Part shown: one piece after another, positions 35,953 through 42,245 of the stretch
Position numbering within the stretch: position 1 is the first letter of the stretch
Layout of the letters: each line of letters starts with the position of its first letter
Source: a virus
IMG/VR virus record: IMGVR_UViG_3300025890_000027
Coordinates: 1-60,765 of that record
Strand: one strand, 5' to 3'
DNA length: 60,765 bases
Made by a program: the position numbers and the translations under genes
Notes under the pieces: model-generated
Database searches by the model: none
What the model was told of the DNA's origin: nothing
Seen by the model: only the letters and a program-made list of their open reading frames with translations

Positions 35953-36339
35953 ATGGCCAACTCTTCTGAAGAATCATATGCGGAGCAATTCCGCTCATCA
36001 GGCAAATTGCCAAAAGGGCCAGTTTCACCTTGGCCTCGTGGTCGCGAAATTCGAACTTTAAACTCTTACGTTAACAAGGCCGATGTGAGAAACGAGAACG
36101 AAATCAAGCCAACTCTTAAGGAAATGGCTGCAGGCATGCTGAGAACAGGAGGGCAGGCTCTTCATCATGGAAAATGTTCTACAGAAGTCAGGACCGAGAG
36201 GATGGAAACGTGTATGAGTTGCGAACATTTTCTTCCTGCCGAACAAAGATGCAGTCTATGTGGTTGCTATATGAAGGCTAAGACCTGGGTCGGCGGCGAC
36301 CCTAAAAGATTGTGCCCAGCTAAAAAGTGGCTTAGGTAA
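35953..36339 (+). CDS. Small zinc-ribbon protein (DUF6171-like)
   Basis: This is a 128-residue protein. The C-terminal ~50 residues have an ordered cysteine set (ETCMSCEHF, RCSLCGCYM, RLCPAKKW), matching R-x3-C-x2-C ... C-x2-C-x-C ... CP-x2-KW as in small phage zinc-binding proteins. The N-terminus is basic and polar (SPWPRGREIRTL). It lies 14 bases after a fibre gene and before the scaffold gene. It may assist virion assembly or bind nucleic acid. Function not known. Confidence 0.65.
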   Translation: MANSSEESYAEQFRSSGKLPKGPVSPWPRGREIRTLNSYVNKADVRNENEIKPTLKEMAAGMLRTGGQALHHGKCSTEVRTERMETCMSCEHFLPAEQRCSLCGCYMKAKTWVGGDPKRLCPAKKWLR

Positions 36340-36367
36340 CATATCGACATAACATTCGTCCGACGAG

Positions 36368-37120
36368 ATGTCGGTCTTTTATATGCCAGAAGAGAATCTT
36401 TCAGCTGTAGAGAATACGGCCTCTGATGTCTCGCCAGCTGAGCCCGCTCCACAGAGAGATGATATGATGCCTCGTGCAGAGGCCGAGAATCTCCTCAAAG
36501 CGCTTAAAGCAGAGAGAGAAGCGCGTAAACAGTATGAGCGTGATCTAAAGGAGTCAAGAACTCAATTGGAGAAGTTCGCCGAGATCAACCCGGATGAATA
36601 CCTTCAACTGCAAGAAGAAGCAGCGGAAGCAGCGAGACTCCAGGCTCAATGGGGCGAAGTGCGCGACGCAATGGAGTCAAAATACTCTACTCAAGCACAA
36701 GATGCTCTTCAGAGAGCTGAGGCTGCAGACAACCTGTTAGCCACATACAAGAAAAAGTACGCTCTTGAAAAGGTCTTCAATAGTGCTGGTGGTCGCATCG
36801 ATTCTGTTGATGGTGTCTCTTTCTTTGATTTACTTTCAGAGCAAGTGGGGAATTCGTTCAGACAGGAGAGCAATGGCACTCTAACAGTTGTCGATTCGTC
36901 TGGTGATCCAGTGATGGACAAGGAGACTGGTTTGCGAATTACCCCTGAAGATCATATGGCTAGCTTCAAGCGCCATCCTGTATTTGGAACATTTTTCCAG
37001 GGAGTCAAAGGAGCAGGTGCTGGAATTGGCTATGGCGGCACTGATGCTAATGGAGCGACAATTGAAGATCTCTCTTCTTTAAGCAGTGAGGAAATGTTCC
37101 GTCGTGCTTTTGGCTCCTAA
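36368..37120 (+). CDS. Probable capsid scaffolding protein
   Basis: This 250-residue protein lies immediately before the major capsid gene. Residues ~35-135 are a charged coiled coil (LLKALKAEREARKQYERDL, EEAAEAARLQAQWGEV). The C-terminal part is mixed and ends in EEMFRRAFGS. An acidic, coiled-coil protein next to the capsid gene is the normal signature of a scaffold, which guides procapsid assembly. A cleavage site for a head protease is not obvious and no protease gene is in the window. Confidence 0.7.
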   Translation: MSVFYMPEENLSAVENTASDVSPAEPAPQRDDMMPRAEAENLLKALKAEREARKQYERDLKESRTQLEKFAEINPDEYLQLQEEAAEAARLQAQWGEVRDAMESKYSTQAQDALQRAEAADNLLATYKKKYALEKVFNSAGGRIDSVDGVSFFDLLSEQVGNSFRQESNGTLTVVDSSGDPVMDKETGLRITPEDHMASFKRHPVFGTFFQGVKGAGAGIGYGGTDANGATIEDLSSLSSEEMFRRAFGS

Positions 37121-37187
37121 AGAATCAAAATAGCTGCTCCTTACTAGGAAAAACAAGCTAACATATAAAACCAAAATCAAATCGTTA

Positions 37188-37195
37188 GGTAGAAT
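37188..37195 (+). promoter_or_regulatory. Candidate late promoter box GGTAGAAT
   Basis: GG plus TAGAAT (37190-37195) lies in the 196-base gap before the major capsid gene. It would produce an mRNA with a ~115-base leader that contains the structures at 37202-37275. Confidence 0.45.
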
Positions 37196-37201
37196 ATAGT
37201 T

Positions 37202-37275
37202 AGCAGCCCTGTAGGGAAACTCTGAGACGGAGTGGACTGTAAGGGTGCGACTGCTGATTTTGTTGTGACAACAAA
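37202..37275 (+). promoter_or_regulatory. Structured 5' leader of the capsid mRNA
   Basis: Two elements are visible. AGCAG-CCCT (37202-37210) can pair with AGGG (37242-37245) and CTGCT (37251-37255), enclosing a small hairpin ACTC/GAGT (37219-37222 with 37230-37233). A second perfect hairpin TTTGTTG-TGA-CAACAAA spans 37259-37275. The ~40 bases to the start codon are unstructured. It may stabilise the capsid mRNA or control its translation. I recognise no known riboswitch class. Confidence 0.45.
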
Positions 37276-37316
37276 CGACGCTCTAACACCCAATCTTTGT
37301 TCACTCTTTAATTATC

Positions 37317-38213
37317 ATGGCATTTACGCTATTAGAAGCACAGAAACACGCCAAAACTCCTCAGGAATTGGCTGTAGTAACAGAACTGGCCGCCGGTCAG
37401 CTTATGTCCGTTCTTCCTTTCCGCAATATTGAAGGCAACGGCCTTTTCTGGAAGAGAGAAGAAAGCCTGCCTGACGTAGGCTTCCGCAATTACAATGGCT
37501 CTTTGGCCGAAAGCTATGCTGAGGTCTCTCAGCAATCTGAGAGCTTGAAGCTTTTTGGTGGCGACATCAAAGTAGACCGTGCCATTGTGGACCTTGAGGG
37601 CGCCGAGGCTAAAGCTTATCAAGTTCAATCTCGTGTCCGCGCTATGCGGATGGCTTGGGAGTCTCTCTTCATTAATGGCGATTCGAATCTCGCCCCTTCC
37701 GAATTTGACGGACTGGCGAAGCGCATCACCTCTGGCTCCTCTCAGTATTTTGAAAATGCTGGCAGCGCCGCTGCTCTTAGCCTTTCCAAGCTTGACGAGC
37801 TGATTGATAACGTTGACGCACAAGGTGGTCAGAAGTATCTCATCATGTCAAAGTCAACTCGTCGTCATCTGAGTGCTCATGCTCGCGCCAATGGCCAGAT
37901 TGAGATTACTCGCAACGAGTTTGGTTATCAGCAGATGGCCTATTCTGGCGTTCCCGTTCTTGAATTGGACCGCGATAACAAGAACGTTGCGATTCTTGAT
38001 AGCAATCCTGCCGATCAAGACGTGTATTGCGTTTCTTTCGGAGCAGATCACCTTACTGGAATCCAGAATGGTGGTGTAGGCGTACGTGAGCTAGGAGAAA
38101 GCCACGATCAACCACAATTGATCACTAGAGTTGAATGGTACTGCGGACTTGCCCTCATCAATGGACGCGCAGCCGCTCGCTTGACAAACGTTGACGCAAC
38201 CGCATCCGTCTGA
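37317..38213 (+). CDS. Major capsid protein (HK97 fold)
   Basis: This 298-residue protein has the typical course of HK97-fold capsid proteins of this class: an N-terminal helix (EAQKHAKTPQELAVV), an extended loop, and a spine-helix region (VDRAIVDLEG ... QSRVRAMRMAWESLFINGD). A peripheral domain with FDGLAKRI, LDELIDNVDA and YLIMSKSTRRHLSAHAR follows, then GVPVLELDR and a C-terminal VEWYCGLALINGRAAARLT strand. It follows the scaffold gene, has its own structured leader and is closed by a strong terminator, all consistent with the most abundant virion protein. Confidence 0.85.
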   Translation: MAFTLLEAQKHAKTPQELAVVTELAAGQLMSVLPFRNIEGNGLFWKREESLPDVGFRNYNGSLAESYAEVSQQSESLKLFGGDIKVDRAIVDLEGAEAKAYQVQSRVRAMRMAWESLFINGDSNLAPSEFDGLAKRITSGSSQYFENAGSAAALSLSKLDELIDNVDAQGGQKYLIMSKSTRRHLSAHARANGQIEITRNEFGYQQMAYSGVPVLELDRDNKNVAILDSNPADQDVYCVSFGADHLTGIQNGGVGVRELGESHDQPQLITRVEWYCGLALINGRAAARLTNVDATASV

Positions 38214-38232
38214 TCAAGTCTATTCCGGACTC

Positions 38233-38254
38233 AGGGGGCTTTGCCCCCTTTTTT
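38233..38254 (+). terminator. Rho-independent terminator after capsid gene
   Basis: AGGGGGC, loop TTT, GCCCCCT and a run of T form a perfect 7-bp stem directly behind the capsid stop codon. Confidence 0.9.
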
Positions 38255-38312
38255 AATGCAATCGGGTATTTCAAAGGAAGACTAAATAGTATAAACGTCG
38301 CAGGAGGACGCA

Positions 38313-38498
38313 ATGTCTACCACTCTGGCTACACGCGGTTTAAATATTCCCGCATACGACTATGTGTCCAATACCTATACAGGTGACAACTTAACACAAA
38401 CTGTCTACCGTCGCAACGGATCTTCCGGGCCAATCGTTGCTACCTTAGACTACACTTATGACGGGAACAATAACGTCGTAACTATTACTAAAACCTAA
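38313..38498 (+). CDS. Small beta protein, possible head decoration
   Basis: This is a 61-residue protein with a very strong Shine-Dalgarno (AGGAGG, 38302-38307). It is Thr/Asn/Tyr-rich and all beta (TQTVYRRNG, ATLDYTYDGNNNVVTITKT), typical of small phage virion decoration or fibre fragments. It lies between the capsid gene terminator and another terminator, with two similar small genes. The role is inferred from context. Confidence 0.55.
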   Translation: MSTTLATRGLNIPAYDYVSNTYTGDNLTQTVYRRNGSSGPIVATLDYTYDGNNNVVTITKT

Positions 38499-38508
38499 GG
38501 ACTAAATT

Positions 38509-38829
38509 ATGCCATATTCATTTGATCCTTTAACAGGTTCTGTCAGTAAAAGCGGCAGTGGCCTGAGCAGTATTGGGGGAGCTATGACTAGCGCTATAAT
38601 CCCTGATACTAACGATGCCTATGACATAGGTAGCGCTGAATACAAGATTCGCGATCTTTATGTCAGTGACACTACGATTTACACTGATAGCGGCACCTTG
38701 AGTGTTGGCACGGCTGGAGTACCTGGTTCCGGCGATACGATCGTCAACGGCTCCGAATTGAAGGCTATCCTTGCTGATTGCTCGGATTTTGCTGAATTCA
38801 AGGCCAGGATCGCAGCGGCAGCTTTCTGA
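38509..38829 (+). CDS. Small virion protein with fibre-like repeat motif
   Basis: This is a 106-residue protein. Its core (IIPDTNDAYDIGSAEYKIRD then LYVSDTTIYT) is a motif common in cyanophage fibres, where a short beta segment is followed by 'IGSxxxxxxDLYV'. The C-terminus is a helix (FAEFKARIAAAAF). It follows the previous gene by 10 bases with TAAGGA upstream. Perhaps a head fibre or decoration protein. The evidence is motif and position only. Confidence 0.55.
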   Translation: MPYSFDPLTGSVSKSGSGLSSIGGAMTSAIIPDTNDAYDIGSAEYKIRDLYVSDTTIYTDSGTLSVGTAGVPGSGDTIVNGSELKAILADCSDFAEFKARIAAAAF

Positions 38830-38831
38830 TC

Positions 38832-38839
38832 GGTAATAT
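38832..38839 (+). promoter_or_regulatory. Candidate late promoter box GGTAATAT
   Basis: GG plus TAATAT (38834-38839) lies 69 bases before the start at 38908, directly after the previous stop. It is a member of the GGTAnnnT set. Confidence 0.35.
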
Positions 38840-38907
38840 AGTATGTAACAGGTCTCGCTCTGGTAAGATCTTTACAATTCTCTATCTCTACATTCTAGGA
38901 GTTTAAC

Positions 38908-39246
38908 ATGGCCGCAAGAAGTACTGGTATTTTCCCAAGGGAGAATTTCAATCTTGACGCTGAACTGGAAATCACAACTTCCACTACAGCTGCCGCAGTA
39001 ACACTGGCTAACGCCAAAACTATTCGCGTAATTGTCCTTGGCTTGTCAGGCGGTGACGCGACCGTAACCATTGGTGGCGAATCTCTGGTTATTGCCGAAG
39101 CTACAGATCTAGACAAGAATGGCGTGGGTATCGCTCATGTCCGTGGTGCGCTTTGTGACGCTGACAACAACGTGTCTTATGCCTTGAGCGCTGGAACCGT
39201 AGGCGGTGTCTTTTATGAGCTCGTCGACGGCCCTAGCCGAGGCTGA
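38908..39246 (+). CDS. Probable capsid decoration protein
   Basis: This is a 112-residue, all-beta, Ala/Val/Thr-rich protein beginning MAARSTGIFPRENFNLDAE. It has TIRVIVLGLSGGDATVTIGG in the centre. It has its own strong Shine-Dalgarno (TAGGAG) and its own terminator 25 bases downstream. High-expression signals, small size and the place near the capsid gene suggest a head-stabilising protein. No family recognised. Confidence 0.5.
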   Translation: MAARSTGIFPRENFNLDAELEITTSTTAAAVTLANAKTIRVIVLGLSGGDATVTIGGESLVIAEATDLDKNGVGIAHVRGALCDADNNVSYALSAGTVGGVFYELVDGPSRG

Positions 39247-39270
39247 TTAGCTTAAACAAGTGAATACAAG

Positions 39271-39295
39271 AAGCCCCCCTTTAGGGGCTTTTTTT
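39271..39295 (+). terminator. Rho-independent terminator
   Basis: AAGCCCC, loop CCTTTA, GGGGCTT and a T tract form a perfect 7-bp stem, closing the capsid module. TATACT at 39295-39300 overlaps its end and may be the -10 of the next gene (31 bases before ATG 39331). Confidence 0.9.
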
Positions 39296-39330
39296 ATACT
39301 ATCGGCATCCTAGCTGGAGACAGAAATACT

Positions 39331-40560
39331 ATGATCCTATCATCCACTGACATTGTACGCATTCTAAAGGGAAGCGCGATTATCAGTGGATCTGCGCGGA
39401 TCACTATAGTCGAGAAAAAACCTATTTTCAGTGGGGCAGAAGGGCTTTTTCTTTATGTGGAAGAGTTCCCCGCCTTAGAAGAGTTTGAAGCAACCTGGAA
39501 GATTTGGATAGAATCAGACGGAAGCGAGTTAGATGATTTAGTTATCAAAGAGATGGGAGAGTTGCTCCCTAACTTTAGGGTAAAGCCAGGACTTATACTA
39601 GAGGCTTGCGTAACCGATTTTAGATCTAATGAGACTGTTGCTAGGCCATTGCCTTCGACCGATCTCGTCTCGATACCTGAATCAGTGTGGACTGAAAAAT
39701 CTGAGCAGCGTTTTGCTGAATTGGCCCAAGACATTCAAGACAGGATGTTGCTCGTCAATTCAGGTAGGGCTGGATCCAACGGAGCTGATGGTAAGGATGG
39801 AGTGCCGGGTCCCCCCGGGGCTGCTGGCCGTGATGGCAAGGATCTACTTGCCAGTAATGCCGTTCTCGATAATCTCAAAGATGTTAAGATTGCGGACAGA
39901 ATACCGCTCAAGAAAAGCCAAGTACTTACATACGACGGTTCTCAATGGACTAACTTATATATCCCTCAATTAACCTCTTCCTCCGGAGGTGGCGGGTCTT
40001 CTACCGTAGTCACTGGTGGGAGCGGCACAACGATTTCTTGGATCGAGCACGGCGAGACAGGAGAACCTCATGATCGCAAATTCCATGTAAACAATACCGA
40101 CATAGCGCTGGTCACTCAGTTTCATGTTAGCAAAGCGAATGAAGCTGGAAATGACGTCGAATTACTCCTCGAAGCGATACTACCTATAAGTGGGCAAATT
40201 TACTTAACGCAAGCTAGTGATTCCTCTCAGGCCCATTTATTCTCAATTACTAGCTATTCTGAGACCACCGATGGTTTTCTTCTCGTTGTCGCTCATGTCG
40301 AAACTCCCGGGCCTGAAACGCAGTTAGCAGAAAATCAAGCGTATAACTTTCTTTTTCTTTCCTCTTCAAGCGTATCAGGAGGTATCCCCGAAGCCCCTCA
40401 AGACGGTGGTTATTATGTTCGGAGAAATGGGGCATGGGTTAATCTTAGTGTCGCGCTGGGCGCATTTGACAACCGCGACTTCGATGGAGGTGACCTGGCC
40501 GCCGGTACATCTGACTCGATTGATAATGCACCATTGGATGGCGGAAACTTTACGACCTAA
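39331..40560 (+). CDS. Tail fibre protein with short collagen-like segment
   Basis: This is a 409-residue protein. An N-terminal ~120-residue beta domain (FLYVEEFPALEEFEATWKIW) is followed by a stretch of eight G-x-y triplets at ~150-173 (GADGKDGVPGPPGAAGRDGK), a collagen-like triple-helix segment used in many fibres. One DVK...W repeat, a Gly/Ser linker and a jelly-roll-like domain (~225-370) come next. The C-terminus carries DGGD and ends DGGNFTT, the motif of other fibres here. Probably trimeric. Confidence 0.7.
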   Translation: MILSSTDIVRILKGSAIISGSARITIVEKKPIFSGAEGLFLYVEEFPALEEFEATWKIWIESDGSELDDLVIKEMGELLPNFRVKPGLILEACVTDFRSNETVARPLPSTDLVSIPESVWTEKSEQRFAELAQDIQDRMLLVNSGRAGSNGADGKDGVPGPPGAAGRDGKDLLASNAVLDNLKDVKIADRIPLKKSQVLTYDGSQWTNLYIPQLTSSSGGGGSSTVVTGGSGTTISWIEHGETGEPHDRKFHVNNTDIALVTQFHVSKANEAGNDVELLLEAILPISGQIYLTQASDSSQAHLFSITSYSETTDGFLLVVAHVETPGPETQLAENQAYNFLFLSSSSVSGGIPEAPQDGGYYVRRNGAWVNLSVALGAFDNRDFDGGDLAAGTSDSIDNAPLDGGNFTT

Positions 40561-40589
40561 GGAATACTAATGAGATCAACGGAGTAGTC

Positions 40590-42197
40590 ATGCCAGTCCC
40601 TTCACCCAGGAATGCAGTAAAACCGGCAAGGGGCAATTACAGTGACCTGCTGACTAATGTTTCGTCTTTAAAAGATGGAGAGATTTGTTACGCAGTCGAT
40701 CAGGATCAACTATATGTAAACGAAAGTGGAACACTCGTTCCGGCTGGTGTCACCGTAGGAGGCGTTCAAACTGTTACTGGCAATAAAACCTTTTCGGGCG
40801 ATGTAGACTTAACTGGAACTTTCAAGATAGATTCTACAGCTGTTACTGCTACAGCTTCTGAGTTGAACTATACTGGTGACCTCGGAACTTTTACGGGTTC
40901 TACTATCGCTGATAATTCTGATGTAAAAGTTGCTTTACAGTCGATAGAAACAGCGGTCGAAAGTGGTGGTGGTGGTAGTGGTGGTGGATCTTTGACCGCC
41001 GACGATGCCGGGACAGCTAACTATTCGTCTGGGACAATTAATATACTAGGCGACACTGGCCTGAGTACTACAGCTAGCGGCAATACCCTAAATATTGACC
41101 TTGATGACACGGCTGTTACGGCGGCTCCTTATGGAGCGGCTGGAGCGGTTGCGACTTTCACCGTAGATGCCCAGGGGCGATTAACTGCTGCTTCTGATAC
41201 TGCAATCAGTGTTACGCACGATCAAGTCTCCGACTTTGACTCCGGGGTTCAGGATAATCGGCTAGATCAGATGGCAGCCCCTACGGGCGCTGTAGGCATG
41301 AACGGTCAAAAAATAACTGGCTTAGCGGATCCGACATCTGATCAAGATGCGGCGACGAAGTCCTACGCAGATGCCCTTGTTTCAGGGCTTGATATCAAGA
41401 AATCAACAAGGGTTGCTACTACAACTAATATTGCATTAAGCAACACTCAGACTGTTGATAACATATCTTTGGTTGCTGGTGATAGAGTTTTAGTTAAGGA
41501 TCAGACAGACGAGTCTGAAAATGGTATTTATGACGTAGTTTCAGCAGGAAATTGGACTCGTTCTTCTGATGCAGACAATACTCCTTCGGGAGAAGTGACG
41601 TCCGGCATGTTTACATTCGTAGAAGACGGCGACACTAGCGCTGGAATTGGCTATGTGTTGGTCACGCCTGATCCTATAATCCTTGGAACAACCGACCTCG
41701 CTTTTACTCAGTTCTCTGAGATTGGTGCCGTAACGGCAGGAAACGGCCTTACTAAAACAGGCCAAACCTTAGATGTAGGCACTGCTGACAGTGGGCGAAT
41801 CGTAGTCAATGCTGACAATATAGATCTTGCGGTTAGCGGCGTAAATTCTGGAACCTATAACGGCCTCACCGTTGATACCTATGGTCGAACCACTGGCTTC
41901 TCTCAGCCCACTACGCTTGCTGGATACAGCATCACAGATGCTCAGAGCCTGGACGCTACCTTAACCGCACTGGCTGGAGTGACTGTAGCGGCAGATGAGC
42001 TAATTTACGCTACAGGCGAAGACGCTTTCTCGACTACTAGCCTGACCACTTTTGGTCGTAGTCTGTTAGACGACGCAACTGCTTCTGATGCTCGTACTAC
42101 CCTAGGGCTAGGAAGTATTGCGACCCAGGAGGCCTCTGACGTAGCAATTACCGGAGGATCAATTGACAACATTACAATAGATGGTGGAACTTATTGA
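40590..42197 (+). CDS. Tail fibre protein
   Basis: This is a 535-residue protein. It opens with MPVPSPRNAVKPARGNYSDL and DGEICYAVDQDQLYV, the anchor module almost as at 32174. Then follow QTVTGNKTFSGDVDLTG, a motif of many phage fibres, a Gly/Ser linker (~125), and a conserved ~150-residue fibre region (MNGQKITGLADPTSDQDAAT, LVAGDRVLVKDQTD). It ends in DGGTY. The first half of the gene is close in plan to fibres of T4-like cyanophages, which suggests exchange between phage types. Receptor-binding role inferred. Confidence 0.75.
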   Translation: MPVPSPRNAVKPARGNYSDLLTNVSSLKDGEICYAVDQDQLYVNESGTLVPAGVTVGGVQTVTGNKTFSGDVDLTGTFKIDSTAVTATASELNYTGDLGTFTGSTIADNSDVKVALQSIETAVESGGGGSGGGSLTADDAGTANYSSGTINILGDTGLSTTASGNTLNIDLDDTAVTAAPYGAAGAVATFTVDAQGRLTAASDTAISVTHDQVSDFDSGVQDNRLDQMAAPTGAVGMNGQKITGLADPTSDQDAATKSYADALVSGLDIKKSTRVATTTNIALSNTQTVDNISLVAGDRVLVKDQTDESENGIYDVVSAGNWTRSSDADNTPSGEVTSGMFTFVEDGDTSAGIGYVLVTPDPIILGTTDLAFTQFSEIGAVTAGNGLTKTGQTLDVGTADSGRIVVNADNIDLAVSGVNSGTYNGLTVDTYGRTTGFSQPTTLAGYSITDAQSLDATLTALAGVTVAADELIYATGEDAFSTTSLTTFGRSLLDDATASDARTTLGLGSIATQEASDVAITGGSIDNITIDGGTY

Positions 42198-42245
42198 TTA
42201 GGAAGACTAGCGGGATCGCCTAGATAGGCACGACAGGATCGCCAC

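Noticed and set aside
37196-37316. Capsid leader as a known cyanobacterial riboswitch (glutamine or similar).
   Set aside because: The conserved core bases of the classes I remember are not present.
38281-38296. ACTAAATAGTATA as a T4-type late promoter (TAAATA).
   Set aside because: One occurrence in AT-rich DNA, and no T4-type late sigma or clamp genes are seen in the window.
39331-39450. N-terminus of the 39331 fibre (MILSSTDIVRILKG) resembles the start of dCTP deaminase.
   Set aside because: Only the first ~12 residues look alike and the later conserved deaminase motifs are absent; the rest is a fibre protein.
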